Counted from the stretch's first letter, positions 12,106 through 24,737 are shown. The stretch: DNA of 64,000 bases from Agaricus subrufescens (GCA_029945375.1 CM057065.1:2108001-2172000), one strand, 5' to 3'. Notes: generated by a model from the letters alone, not told the origin. Program-made: numbers and translations.

Positions 12106-12386
12106 TGCTCGATCTAGACGAGGAGGAACAAGTACACTTAGTTTAAAGTCTCGCACACCAATTAAATGTACGAGTATACTATGTATGCTAATGATTCAAA
12201 GCGATATCTGTCCAGAAGTTTCGTGGCAGTCACGTAGATATTCACCAGCCTTAACAACACTGGCAGATTCACCGTCCACCGTCCAGGTTCTATGGAAAAA
12301 CATGATCTAATAATGTGTATATACAACATGTATAAAAGCTAATTTAGGTCATATAGGTGAGTTAGATCTACCTGAACGACATCTAA

Positions 12387-14845
12387 TCACGAATCATCAC
12401 TAACAACTTGTATCACACGTTCCTCCGCATACACATCCCCAGAAACCCCATTTACCATTCTGGTTTTCTCAGTTTCATCTCTCAAGACAGCCTCACTCAC
12501 CATCGCATTATCCGGATGAGGAGGTCGGAAGTTTGCCATTTGGTATTCAAGTTGTTCTTCGAAAATAGTCTGACCGGATGAGGCCGCGATGAAACCTAAG
12601 AATGGGGGTGATGGATTCAAGGGGCGGGTACAAAACTCGGGATGAGCTTGGAGTCCGACGAAGTATGGGTGATCTAGATTCATGGATGAGATACAGGTTC
12701 GGGTGGTGAATGAGGAAAATGACCTTTGAGTTCAAGGAGTTGCATCCTCTCTCCCTTTTCATCTTTACCAATGAATGAACAACCGCTCTGGTGGAGTTGA
12801 TCAACTAATTTGGGGTTGACTTCGTAACGATGCCTGTGTCGTTCCCAAATCTTGTCTACACCACCATACAACTTCCTGACCTTTGACCATTTCTCGCTGT
12901 CAGAATCAAAGATAGTAGGACGGAGACCAAGACGCATAGTACCGCCCATATAGGTACGAGAGATTTCAGGCATGAAAATGATTATGGGGTTGTCGGTGTT
13001 GGGATCGAATTCAGCGGAAGTTGCGCCTGAATGTGTCAAAACTTCAGTGAAAGGGGTATGGGGGACGTATAGCATATCCCACCTGGGATCTCCAGGACGC
13101 TGCGCGCCCATTCGATGACTGCTAGTTGGAAACCTAGACAGATACCAAGGAATGGTATCTTTTGCTCGCGTGCATACTTGATCGCGAGGATCATGCCCTC
13201 ATTTCCGCGAGAACCGAAGCCTCCTGGTACGAGGATACCACTGGAGGCATTGTAGATTCCATACACCTTCAAGAGAAGCAAGAGAAGAGGGCTCACCTGG
13301 CACCAACCACTGCGCGCCACGCGTCGTGGTATTTTGCAGGATTCGATTCTTGTGTCTCAGGTTCTAAATCCGATGATTCCACCCACTGAGTCGATTGCTT
13401 AGCGAGACAAGCATGCGAAAAGGTAACAGGTAACAGACAAGGATAATGAGTTTCCTATGCGCTCTGAATGCAGAATGCTCCAATGCTTTTATGACTGACA
13501 TATAGGAGTCTTTGAGGTCAGTGTATTTGCCAACCAGGGCAATTGATACGGAATCGAAGAGGCGCTCCTGGCTATGGAAATCTGTTAGGAGAGGTGAACC
13601 TCTTGGCATGAAACTCACCCAGAAGTCATCTCTCTCCACCGCTTTTCTAAGGATTTACCCTTGGTGATCATCGTCTCCGGGACGACGAGCTTGTCTAAGC
13701 GTAGACGTTTTTTGAGATATTGCACAATTCCTTGTGAATGAAGCAGGAGCGGGACATGATAAACGGAAGATACGTCATGGACTCCGAACACTTGCTCGGA
13801 ACTGACGTGACAGAACATGGATATCTTGTCTTTTGTGGCAGCGTTGAGTGGTTCGGGCACTATGAGCCGGCATGCGATCTAATTGGATGATAAGCCAAAG
13901 AATTGGGTCGCGAGAAGGCTGAGTTACAAGATCCGGGAGTAAACCGAGCCCCCTGAGGGAATGGACAGTTGTCTGTGTGGGCTTTGTTTTTTGTTCCCCG
14001 TGCATATCTGGTACCAGCGAGACGTGGATCAATGCAAAATTTTCGTATCCTACGCGAAATTGAAATTGTCGCATGGCTTCGACAAAGGGTGCGGATTCAA
14101 TGTCTCCGACGGTGCCACCGAGCTGATAAATTCTCAGATATATGCAGCGGGCTTAAAATAGCTTGAAATTCTTACCTCGACGATACAGACATCGGGCTCC
14201 TCGTCGGTATCGTCTACTGGGATCTTTGAGACGCGTTCGACCCAATCTTGAATAGCATTGGTGATATGGGGTACGATCTAAACGTAGAGAGGTGATGAGG
14301 CCCCCGAGAAACGCGCCGAACATATTCATACTTGAACAGTCTTTCCTAAATATTCCCCTTTCCTCTGCATACATCCAGTATGTCAAATTTTTGTCGTACA
14401 ATGTTGGTAAATCAGAGCAAACCTCTTTATCAATAACCTCCCGGTAAATTTTTCCGGTCGTGATGTTGTTATCTCGGGATAGCGTGACGTCTAAGTATCG
14501 TTCATAATTACCCAAATCTAGATCGACTTCACCACCGTCATTGAGGACGTAGACCTCGCCTTGATAAGAGGAAGTCGGTGACCTGGAATGTACCTCGGGC
14601 AGCTTATCGCTCACCGTGCTCAGTTGGTCTCATGGTTCCAGCATCAATATTCATATAAGGATCGATCTTGATGGCAGTGACCTTAAGTCCTGTCGTTTTC
14701 AGCAGGAGACCTGTGGACGAGGCTGGGCACGATAGATTGGGTTTAATTATCGGAACATTGTAGTTTATGTGTTGGTGTCCGCACCGATTACACCCTTCCC
14801 GATGCCGCTTACGACACCGCCTGATACGAGAATGTACTTTGTCAT
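12387..14845 (-). CDS. CTP synthase (glutamine-hydrolysing)
   Basis: Makes CTP from UTP, ATP and glutamine in the cytosol, the last step of pyrimidine nucleotide synthesis. Twelve exons join to 621 residues, a normal family length: 14785-14845, 14615-14722, 14423-14559, 14332-14364, 14176-14277, 13928-14122, 13619-13878, 13439-13571, 13297-13385, 13083-13240, 12724-13026 and 12387-12673. The synthase domain starts [18 protein letters not shown] (P-loop) and continues [42 protein letters not shown] and [11 protein letters not shown]. The linker has [12 protein letters not shown]. The class I amidotransferase domain has ILVPGGFG, the nucleophile Cys in [16 protein letters not shown] and the His-Glu pair in LQAHPEF. 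All catalytic residues are present. Homologue of yeast URA7/URA8. Divergent from the GST gene across 355 bases. Confidence 0.97.
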
Positions 14846-15153
14846 GGTTGCTGGGGGGTAGGATGGCGAGGCTGCGGCTCTGCAGCAAAACAAGACGGCG
14901 GCTATGTTTTCATCATATTTTTCAGTGGCAGTGCACCAGGGCAATTAGTAAGCGCGCCGACGACTGGTTTCAGATTCACTATATCGGCCCAGGACCAAAA
15001 GGGTCGATAAAAACGGCGATGCTAAGGGTTGCGGGACGCTGCTCTGAACCTCTCTGCTTTTTCCTACTTGGGACTCCATGACCATCTTTGCTCGCCTCGC
15101 TTCACGTGCAAGCCCGACTTGGAAGTATTATCAATCATGGTGTTCTTCGAGCG

Positions 15154-15161
15154 CATATAAG
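15154..15161 (+). promoter_or_regulatory. TATA-like box of the Ecm4-type GST gene
   Basis: CATATAAG lies 40-47 bases upstream of the ATG at 15201 in the 355-base divergent region shared with CTP synthase. Transcription from it would place the 5' end just before that ATG and exclude the in-frame ATG at 15078. Confidence 0.45.
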
Positions 15162-15200
15162 CGCCATCCACCCCACAATCTCTTCTTCTCCCGAACCATT

Positions 15201-16640
15201 ATGGCCACCGCAATGACCAGAGACGTGTCCAGCCAGTCCGACATTGGCAAGATGCAGGTCGAGGCAGACGGCTCGTACAAGCGTGCTCCGGCCTCTTTCC
15301 GCGATACCATCGCCGCGGGATCCAAGTTCGAGCCTGAAGCGGGTATGATCCACCCTTTTCCCGGTCGGTCCTGGCTAAATTTTGACGTCGCTCTCCTTAC
15401 AGGCCGTTATCATCTCTATGTCTCTTATGCCTGTCGTACGTCTAAAATTACTCTTGGGCACTGCTTCATGATGCCTGACGCTTTTTCTAAAATAAAACAG
15501 CCTGGGCTACGAGAACCCTTATTCTGCGCAAACTTAAAGGACTTGAGGACTTGATCTGTAGGCCGTATTCTGCATTATATCTCGGTCGTCGTTGACAGTG
15601 TCTTCAAAAGCTCTCACCATTGTTTCCCCACGGATGGGTTCCGACGGATGGCCATTTGCTACTGCTGATGCCTTCCCTGGTGCAGAGAGTGATCCCATTC
15701 GCGGTGTTCAACACATTAAGGAGATCTACCTCAGAATTGCTCCCGACTTTTCAGGAAGGTGAACTATATATCTCAACTACAGTTGCTTCAGCTAGAGCGT
15801 CTGCAGGTTCACGGTCCCCGTCCTTTACGACAAGAAACTTGACACGATAGTTAACAATGAATCGTCTGAAATCATCCGCATATTCAATACGGCCTTTAAC
15901 CACCTTATCCCCGCTGACAAAGCTGCTCTCAATTACTATCCTGAAGATCTTCGATCTGAAATTGACGCGGTGAACGACTGGATTTTCCCTAATATCAACA
16001 GTGAGTCTCTTTGGTCGTCCGCTCAGAGAGCGGCGCATATATGCGCTTATAACACTTTCTCATTCGTTACAGACGGCGTCTATCGGGCTGGATTTGCAGT
16101 CACTCAGGAAGCTTACGACGGTGCTGTGCGCGATGTCTTCAATGCTCTAGACAAGGCCGAAAAATTGCTCCAAGGCAAAGATTATCTTGTGGGTGATAGA
16201 CTCACCGAGGCCGATATTCGGCTCTGGGTTACCATTGTCAGTGTTTTACTCTTGGGCTTCGTTTCTTTATCTGATGATCCAATCATCAGGTACGATTTGA
16301 TCCCGTTTACCACGGCCATTTCAAGTGCAATTTCACCACTATTCGTGCCGGTTATCCTGCCATAAACCTGTGAGTGTGCCTTCTTGTGACCGCAGTCGTC
16401 AGTTAAAAATTAACTTTTGTTCAAAACTTAGTTGGATGCGCAAGCTTTATTGGAACAATGATGCCTTCAAATCGTCTACCAACTTCGACCACATCAAAAC
16501 TCACTATTATTGGTCCCATACCCTCGTAAGGCGTCATAGTAGTCTATACTAGTAACATGCGTTGACGTATTTCTTCTGCGCAGATCAACCCGCATAGGAT
16601 CGTACCGGCGGGTCCAATTCCGTTGATCCAGCCTTTGTAA
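15201..16640 (+). CDS. Omega-class glutathione transferase / glutathionyl-hydroquinone reductase (Ecm4/Gto type)
   Basis: Reduces glutathionyl-hydroquinones and related adducts using glutathione; in wood-decay fungi the family is linked to handling aromatic breakdown products. Nine exons: 15201-15342, 15403-15435, 15501-15557, 15611-15758, 15807-16000, 16073-16236, 16290-16369, 16432-16525 and 16584-16640, giving 322 residues. The catalytic Cys is in YACPWATRTLILRKLKG. Then come VSPRMGSDGWPFA, FTVPVLYDKK, and the C-terminal helical domain with GKDYLVGDRLTEADIRLW, RFDPVYHGHFKCNF and YYWSHTLINPHRIVPAGP, all Ecm4-family hallmarks. An in-frame upstream ATG at 15078 would add 41 residues resembling a mitochondrial presequence. 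I chose 15201 because of the TATA-like box between the two. The gene is convergent with the GPI glycoprotein gene, 152 bases between stops. Confidence 0.95.
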
Positions 16641-16792
16641 TTTTCTTCTTAGCAGAATCAATAGTTACTACGTGTTCATTGTTCAAAGACTCGATTATAA
16701 TTATGTAACAACTGTGGGCTTGTCCGTATACATAAATGAATGGAAAGATGTTACATCAGAAGATTTGTCCGTCGTTAAAGATCAGAAGTAGA

Positions 16793-18455
16793 TTAGAGCA
16801 AGAGTGTAGCGCCAAGTGCAAGGCAAACGCCGAAGGTTATCACCAACTTATTCATTCCATCAATTGATCCCAGGCCGCCATTATCGGAGGTTTTCGCTGG
16901 AGCAGCAGAGCCAGTCGTCGTGGAAGCTGATTTTGCGGCAGCACCGGTAGATAATAATCCCTTTGTTGAGGAAGATGTTAGTAGAACTGAAACACTAGAG
17001 GAGGAGGGAGTCGATGCCGGAGCGGACGTTACTACCTGGCTGCTGCTTCCAGTCGGAGTTGAACTCGTACTCGTGGTACTTGCAGGTAACACGGCGTCTC
17101 CGATTGTAGAGGTCGGCACACATTTCGAGCTGGATGGAGCTGGGTGTGGCGGGGGAGTTGATGGTTGTCCCTGGAAAAATGTCGAGGAGCCGTAAACACC
17201 CATAGGCTAGACGAGCATTCAATTAACAAATAAAATAAAATCGTGTAATGGAGAAGAAACAACAGGTACCTCTCCAGTGTCGGCTTGACAAGTATCAAAA
17301 CCAGCGTCATATCTACCGGGCATGTTCCAGAAGCAACCCATAACATCATAGATGTGTTGGCAGAGACGGGCAGCGTTGGGACCAGGCTTGCATGCTCTGA
17401 AACAGAATTCCGAATCTGAGACGAAATTCTAGCGCCCGGCGGGTGATCAGATGATGGATGCTTTTAGTTCGGGTCAGACGAGATCGCTCACTGTCCACTC
17501 TTGGATCTGTTCGAGTTTGCCAAAGGCGCTTGAGAATACTAAGCCACCGATAGGGTTACCTATTGCGGTTATCGGTTTTTGATGAGATAAGATATAAATC
17601 TAGGAGTCTGATGACCCACCATTTCCATCTGCGCCGTGAGGATCGAGCTAAGGAAAAAAGAAGGCAGGTCAGCATGTCATTCAGCAAATGAAAATTCATT
17701 TGGAATCGGTACCTCGCCCTAATGAAGCAAAAATAAATTTAGCGATAGTGTCATTTGACGATCGAATATAGATAGGTACGTACACCACCGTCACCTTTGG
17801 GTATATTGATTTTCGTCAAATCACCGACACCTGAAATGTACCGGTTAGTTCATGCAAGGTCTAGTCTCATGGAATGTGGCGCTATAGATGCTAACCAGTG
17901 ACTTGGACAAAATCGGGGGTTTGAATAAAATGAGCACCAGTGATTGCTCCAGCGGGAATGAGGCGCGTTCCGTGATTGCTCTAAAATGACCATTATCAGC
18001 CACTCATTTGGCTAATATTGGATAATGTGCGAGACGAGGCCTTACCTTGGTACACCAGGCCACTTCAATCCTCTAGAATTTTTTTTCAAAAATAGAAGAG
18101 TTAGTGTCATAGTATCCAGGGATTTTCATCAAATTAGCCACACCTCAGTGTTACCGATCACGGAATCTGGGCCTGGTTCTGGAGGCGCATAAAGACAAAA
18201 GTCATCAACGGAGTTGACTGACAGGTACGTCGTTTAGTTTCAAGGAGTTGACATTTTTGATGGACAATGTAGGGCTTGCTCACGGAAAGAATTCTGGCAC
18301 GTAGAGTTTGGGCTAGATTGTGTACCGCACTTGTTAGTGCCGGCTTGCCCAGGCTGGCTCTTGGCTGGTGCGTTGTCGGGGAGGAGCGCCGAGTAAGCGA
18401 GAATGGCGAGGTAGCCGGAAATTAGAAGCAGAGATTGTAGATAGCGAGCCATCAC
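16793..18455 (-). CDS. Secreted GPI-anchored glycoprotein of the 'macrofage activating glycoprotein' family
   Basis: A basidiomycete cell-surface protein family without an established enzymatic role. The N-terminus (MARYLQSLLLISGYLAILAYS) is a clear signal peptide; a second Met one codon upstream is equally possible. The conserved middle is spread over many short exons on the minus strand. It has DDFCLYAPPEPGPDSVIGNTE, then GVGDLTKINIPKG, then SEFCFRACKPGPNAARLCQ, then YDVMGCFWNMPGRYDAGFDT with regularly spaced cysteines. The last exon (16793-17211) is a Ser/Thr/Pro-rich mucin-like stalk, likely O-glycosylated. It ends in a hydrophobic tail (KLVITFGVCLALGATLLL) after a small-residue region, the pattern of a GPI-anchor signal. 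Central exon borders between about 17400 and 18150 were not all fixed. Confidence 0.88.
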
Positions 18456-19627
18456 GGGTATTTGCGATGAGGAGGGTTTCTCGGACTTGTTCTTGGGTGT
18501 AAGAATAAAATTAAGAGAAGGGGTATAGGAGAAGGAGGGGAAAAGGAGGGATAGTAGGGTTTACGGACAGCCTGGCATTTAAACCCACCAATGGGCCACC
18601 GCCCGCAAGGGACACGGTCTCTGTCATCGACCTGGTGCCGAGAAGCACCCGTCAAGCCGTCAATGACATTGGGCTCTGCGAGGGAATATTTGCCCGCCAT
18701 CCGCCACGAGCGTCCGAACTAAATTTGTAACATAAGTCATGTGTCGCTGCAAACATAAAAATAGCATAGGTAATCATAGCCAATGGTGTGCTCTGGAATT
18801 TCGTACACATGCCTCGCAGTCTTTTCTTGGTTGTGGTGTTGCTCGACCACAGATGGCTTGTAGATGGCTTAACAGGCCATCCCGACGAGGCATACCGCAA
18901 GAGGCTGCTCGTGGTTACGCGGAGACTTTAGGAAATTCGGCTTTGATTCGGCAACCGGAATGATCTGAATGTTGTGCAGGGCCGCAATGTTCAACCAACG
19001 GTGTCCCTGGATTTGGGATCAAGAATCAATCCCTAAGTCTTTGCGCTCGTCTCCTGTCGTTGATGTTCCCTCAGCTCTCTGTTGCGTTCCCAAATGGGTC
19101 TAGGCATCGTCGATGCCCTATGGTTGTACGCTCGGCAAATTAATTCTGGCACCTCGCATATAGTGCCGGAAATCTATGCTCCTGTGCTCTTGCTGCAACG
19201 CCATCTCGTTGAGCCCACTTTTATTTTAGAATCGATTGACAGGGGCAATAGGCAATGCCAACTGTGGCGTCAAGTACGATGCTCAACCAGATATAGACAA
19301 AACGTGTGGCTCATTGGTGGTATAGGATAAATCAATGTGCGGCGTTCAAATGCAGTTAGGATGACAAGTACTGCAAAAAATTCTTTTTCTGATGAATGGG
19401 CGCGTTGCGAATGTTCGACGAAGAAACTCAACCTCAAGATCGTCAGAAGCACGATCGATGAAAAAGGCTTAGACGCGGGGCTGGGTGTGTGAAAAAAGCC
19501 GATGTCTGAAGCAGGTAGCTGCGAGTTTCCAAAAATATGCAAGAGATGGCGTCGGATATCTTCGATCCATCATCCAGGCAGAGCTCCGATCTCATGAGAT
19601 ATGGCATTAGGTATGTAGCTGTCGAGA
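18456..19627. other. Intergenic region between glycoprotein and P450 genes
   Basis: No supported gene; several 70-90 codon frames on both strands share no family features. Bases near 18575-18585 read TTTAAA on either strand and could be the core promoter of the leftward glycoprotein gene. The right end leads into the P450 promoter. Confidence 0.5.
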
Positions 19628-19634
19628 TATAAAG
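19628..19634 (+). promoter_or_regulatory. TATA box of the P450 gene
   Basis: TATAAAG lies 47-53 bases upstream of the P450 start codon at 19681, followed by a short pyrimidine-rich leader. This spacing implies a very short 5' UTR. Confidence 0.6.
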
Positions 19635-19680
19635 CCTGCAAGGAGCTCCTCTGACTACATCACCAACCACCCTTCTTCAG

Positions 19681-21596
19681 ATGATCGTAGAAAGCTTCAA
19701 GAACCTCATAGCAAACACCAATGCCACTACCGTGGCCTTCACCATACCAGTCGCGGTCGTACTGTTCCATGTCATACCATGGCTCATGGACTCGCACTCT
19801 ATTCGGAAATATCCTGGCCCCTTCCTCGCCAAATTCACCGACTTCTGGCTAGCATTCACGTCCGGTGGAGGACGCCGCTCTGAAATCATTCACGATTATC
19901 ACATGAAATACGGTGTGTGAAATTTTTTTATTAAACGGTCTGATGTGGCCAGCTGATTTGTCGTCCATTACCAAGGTCCCATTGTTCGCATTGCCCCCAA
20001 CCACGTTTCTATTAGTGACCCTGATGCGCTTAACGCCGTCTACGGACATGGTACCGGATCATTGAAATCGGAATTCTACGATGCTTTCGTCGCTATGGAT
20101 CGCGGACTCTTCAACGTCAGGGATCGTAACGAACACACCCGCAAACGCAAGGCCATCTCGCACATTTTCGCTCAGAAGAGTGTTGTCGCCTTCGAACCCA
20201 AGATTCATATCTATGTTACTCAGTTGTTGGACCAGTGGGATCGTCTTTGCGAATTGGCCGCCAAGGGGGGGTCTGGTACTGAAGGTGAAGGTGGTTGGAC
20301 TGGAAAGAACGGCAAGCTTTATTTCGATGCCCTTCCTTGTAAGTTATTTTCACTTTTCTTTCACGATTCTAGTGCTAAATCTCAGAACGCAGGGATGAAC
20401 TATCTTGCTTTCGACACAATCGGTGATCTTGCTTTCGGTGAACCATTCGGTATGCTTGCTGCTGCCAAAGATATGGCCGTCGTCCCCAAGGATCAACAAC
20501 GCGCAATGGACGCTTACGGAAAGGATCCTAAGGAAGACGACAATGTTACTGTCCCGGTCATTGAGGCCTTCAACAACCGCGGTGAATTCAACTTGGTTAT
20601 GGGTTCTCTTCCTCTTTACTGGCGTCCTCTTGCCCGCCGTCTCCCTGGCATGGCTCAAGGTTCAAGGGACTTCAAGACTGTTGCCGGTATCGCCGTTGCC
20701 GCCGCATCGAAGCGTTTGTCCACCCCCACCGATCGCGTTGACTTAATGAGCAAACTCCAAACCGGACGTGATTCTAACGGAAACCTTATGAGCCGCGAAG
20801 AAATGACTGCTGAGGCTCTTACTCTCCTGGTTGCTGGCTCTGACACCTCCTCTAAGTGAGATTTTATAACCTAATGTTCTTGTTGCATCAACCTTACATC
20901 CTTTCAGCGCATGTGCTGCCTTTTTGTACCACGTTGCTGCCAACCCCGACGTCCAGGCTAAGCTTCACAAGGAACTCGATGAGCAATTGGGCACTGAGGA
21001 CGAGCTTGTCGCCACCGCTGAACAAATTAAACGCCTTCCTTACCTAGACGCTTGCATCAATGAGGCCCTTCGTATCCAATCTGTATCCGGCATTGGTCTT
21101 CCCCGTGTTGCTCCCGAAGGTGGCTTGAACGTCTTGGGTCACTTCTTCCCCGAAGGAACTGTTCTCTCCGTACCCAGCTACTCCGTTCACCGTGATGTCA
21201 AGGCTTGGGGCGAGGACGCTGAGACTTTCAGACCCGAGCGCTGGTTTGAACGTGATCAGGCTGAGATGCACAAGGCTTTTAACCCCTACTCTGTTGGACC
21301 TCGGTACGTCTTTGAGTCATTTTCGCGTTGAATCGACGTAATTCAGGCGTCTCTTTTCATGATCAGTTCTTGCGTTGGCCGCAATCTCGCTGCTATGGAA
21401 GTCTCGATTATCCTTGCTTCAATTGTGCGACGCTACGAGATGGCTCTTAACGAGGAGAAAACGGTGAGTGCCAATGAGCGGGGCAGGAACATTGATCAGA
21501 ATTAACCTTAATCCGATACAGGATATGGTAATCAGCGAAGGATTCTTGAGAAAGCCACTTGCGGTAAACCTCGGCATCAAGCGCAGAGATATCTGA
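19681..21596 (+). CDS. Cytochrome P450, CYP53-like (benzoate para-hydroxylase type)
   Basis: Heme monooxygenase anchored in the ER by an N-terminal helix (about residues 16-36). Six exons: 19681-19912, 19976-20338, 20393-20855, 20908-21303, 21367-21463 and 21522-21596, giving 541 residues. Shared with CYP53 are VYGHGTGSLKSEFYDAF, RGLFNVRDRNEHTRKRK and WMNYLAFDTIGDLAFGEPFG. The I-helix oxygen motif is VAGSDTSSN. The K-helix ExxR is NEALR. The PERF-like motif is FRPERWF. The heme loop is NPYSVGPRSCVGRNLA with the thiolate Cys present, but Tyr replaces the usual first Phe. CYP53 enzymes 4-hydroxylate benzoate and related aromatics, often as detoxification; the exact substrate is inferred. There are about 60 extra residues around 220-260 relative to my memory of CYP53A. 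Upstream of a membrane protein and a terpene synthase on the same strand. Confidence 0.93.
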
Positions 21597-21986
21597 GCTG
21601 TTTAGGCAGTCTTCCGAGGGCCCTGGGAAGGAAATGAGTACTTGCGGTTAGACTTGATTAATAAATAGAGCTTCAATTTCCAGGGGTGGCTCCACAACCC
21701 CATAATTAATGCAATGTTAAATGTAATATCTAGAAGTACATAGAAACACGGAGCAATCTTGGCGATGACATTTGTGTAGTAAAGCACGCGTGCTCAATAT
21801 GCAAGGAATGAGACTAGGGGTCGATGTGATGTGGAATTCGGAAAAGAGTTGACATAGAGTGATCCTGGAGTGATCAGGTGTTCTAATAACCACACCTGGG
21901 AGTAAATGGACAAGCTTCAACCCTTCCTTCACTTTCACCCGCTCGCTTACCTTCCCTCTCCATAGACCGACTTTCAACTAGCTTGC
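21597..21986. other. Intergenic, P450 terminator / membrane-protein promoter
   Basis: 390 bases between two same-strand genes. No gene seen. The right half is pyrimidine-rich (CCTTCCTTCACTTTCACCCG) as in fungal leaders. Confidence 0.5.
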
Positions 21987-22970
21987 ATGTCTGATTCTAA
22001 CGACAAGACTTCCATTGGTTCTCCCCCGCTTATCCTTGCCTGCCTTGCCATAGGCATATTTTCCGCCGCTCTAATATCTGTCTTCGGCTGGCGACGCATG
22101 CAAATTGCTAGAGGCATTACACCGTCAGCAATGGATGGTAGGGGAGTTTTTGGCAGACATGAACTTGATTCTTGGAACAATATGAGAGAGAGACCCGGGA
22201 TAGGTGACCGGCCCATCATGTGGGAAGTGTGGACGGATCGCAATGCAAGAGTCGCTAATGCTGATTATGGCTGTTGGGATCAAGTTATGGTACGCTAGCT
22301 TCTTTCAATTTCGCCGAATATGCGAACGTCCGAAGATTTAAGCTTATGCTTCTTGCGCTTCTCTTTTTTTTTTGCTCTGTGATTTTCGAGCGCTACGATA
22401 CTAATGTTTTTTCTACAGCCTCTTGCGCTTCATTCTAATCAGCCGGGTTTAGCAAAGCACGAGTGCGTGACGAGTGCGAGCCTCCCTGCACTCTCAGAAA
22501 CCACACCTCCCTCAACGGCAGAACGTCGGCGACCGCTCCGGGACTTCACAGCTACTACTCTCTTCCCTCTATATCGTCGGACTCCTACCGTCAGTCCGAC
22601 CCTCTCTACTGACACGGACCAAGGCGATAAAGAAGATGAGGTGGGCGGAACCGCGGAGGGGGTCGAAAAAGATCAGACGCAAATTGTCATTGTAGTCGAA
22701 ATGCCATCTTTGGTAACATCCCGACGCCGACATCATTCTCACTTTTCTGGGAGTTCCGACCACAAAAGACGCTACAGCTACTACTCTGCTTTCTCAAAAT
22801 CGGAAACGTTGGTTGAAACGCACGACAAGATGAGGGAGGAATTGTTAGGCTTTGATTGTGAGAAGGCGGGTCAACGTCAATATTGTATTGGTGTTCACTG
22901 TTGTCCTTCGCCCCTCTCCACCAAACTAAAGGATGAGATAGAACCTTTACGGACTACACAGAATTGTTGA
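21987..22970 (+). CDS. One-pass membrane protein of an unnamed basidiomycete family (copy A)
   Basis: Function unknown. Two exons, 21987-22289 and 22419-22970, give 284 residues; the intron ends with a good branch site (ACTAAT) and TTCTACAG. A short polar N-terminus is followed by one membrane helix (about residues 14-34, PLILACLAIGIFSAALISVF) and a basic stop-transfer WRR. Next come DRPIMWEVW and CWDQVMPLAL, and then a long disordered Ser/Thr/Arg-rich cytosolic tail. Near the tail's middle is QTQIVIVVEMPS, and near the end QRQYCIGVHCC. The same order of elements (helix, VW-like box, W..PL box, I-x-MPS strand, Y-x-IGV strand) is found in the gene at 34462, so I infer a common family. It sits between a P450 and a terpene synthase, but nothing ties it to terpene chemistry. 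Confidence 0.72.
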
Positions 22971-24737
22971 GTTGATTTTTTTCAATTAGACGTATGAACG
23001 CTTAGTGTACTAATTATTTATGTATATCCATGATTTATGTGTCTGCTGACGACTCGCTAGTTGTAATACTATGAGAGATTTTCACGCATTGTCCTGGTGA
23101 CCTGGTTGCATACTTGAGCTAAATCCATTAAGTGTAAAAGAGGAACATTTTTGACGTGATGAGACTCGGGAGCTTTTGGGATGCGGAATGAACGCATTCC
23201 AACTCCGTCCTTGTGACCCTGTCTCATGAAAGCATGCATTACGACTGATTACAATGTTACTTCAGCTTGAGAGATATTGTTTGATCGCTACTGAATACGC
23301 TGTGGACATTAATACATATACAATACATATACTCTAGTAGGTTGAACTCTGTGTGGCTTCAACTCTCACGCTCAACCCTATTTCAACTCATTCTCTCACT
23401 CAGCTTTCTTGGGATAAATTCTCTCCAGTGGTATTCTCGCACCAGAAGGCTTCAAAAATGGAGGCATGGTTCTCCACCAAGGATGCACACAAGCGGGAGA
23501 TATCATTCCCTCGGGTTTTGCTTTCGGTTCCGTTTCGCGATCATTGAGTGGGCACTTGGCTCTATGGGAGATAGATATTGCATCAACGCCAGATCCTTCC
23601 CTCTGATAAATCGGCGCATTTACATATCAGATCCGTTGAATCGCATGGCAATACCTGCATCCCGTAATCCCGAAATCATATGGGGTAACTACGCGTTTTG
23701 GTCTTTGTTTTACCATCTTTGATTTGATTTTTTCTTTCGTAGAGCTATTTAGTTTTCTCAATGGTCACGTATGACAGTTTCGAATGCTCTCCCTTGATAT
23801 GATTTGACAGAACCGGATGGCCGAGGATCAAAAGCTATATGTCGTTGGGCGGCGAGATTCGGGGATCGCTTTTGTATTCGCTTCCGTCTTTTTGCGTTTA
23901 CGAATCCAGGGACGCTTGCAAGGATCAATGAAGCGCCTCGGTACTCATTGAATGATCTTGGCGAAATCTAGCTTTAGAGATCTTTGATACAACCTACTAC
24001 TTCACCTGTGCTTCACCGTGTTTTTGGACGGCCGTTCTGAGACACTGCATCCCTATGTGTTGCCACACGTATCACCTCAACTTCGTGTCTTGACGGTCCT
24101 TTCCTGTGCAGGATATCCTGACGCGCCCTGTGCCACTCAACGTTCCTCCTTCAACCGTCTGACGCGGCCTGCCCAACCAATACGAACCACCAGGACAGCG
24201 GCCCTGATGCCCAGCCACCTTTGGTCAAGTCCATATCGTCCCGATCCACGTTAAATAACGTTAGATCCGTGTTTCAGACGGTCGGGGCCCGCTCAGGGAC
24301 GACTGTGCATTATTAGTATTCTAGAGACTTGACCGGGATTACACAACACCAGCTATTGAGGTCATATGCCGAGTCACTTTACCAGATCCCGGGGCGACAT
24401 ACTTCCTCAAGTAACTACGAGAAACTCATAGGCCGCCGCCCGCTTCGTGCTCAGGGAGTGTGAAGGTCTAGCTGTACCTTTGCTAGTGGGTGTATACATT
24501 TATGCCTTGGACACAAGAACAATGCCAAAATGCCAATACGGCAGTATCGGTACCAGGCTGACGGGGAGCTGTCGGCGGCTTTACGGGAACTACAATGCCG
24601 GTCATTGACACTAATGGCGACCCTTAAGAGATCGGGCGCACCACCAAGATAACGTTGGTCGTGTTGCTGGATCTACGGAACGCAACGGCGGCCATTGTGT
24701 ATCGGAAATGATTGATCTTCCTCCGAACGCGAACACG
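22971..24737. other. Gene-poor stretch upstream of the terpene synthase
   Basis: No supported gene. A 126-codon frame at 23342-23722 (+) and shorter ones at 23353 and 24018 were read in all frames and show no conserved family motif; they may be chance or decayed coding DNA. Composition becomes GC-richer from about 24000. Confidence 0.45.

Noticed and set aside
23342..23722. 126-codon frame before the terpene synthase
   Set aside because: Read in all three frames; no conserved motif and no consistent splicing.
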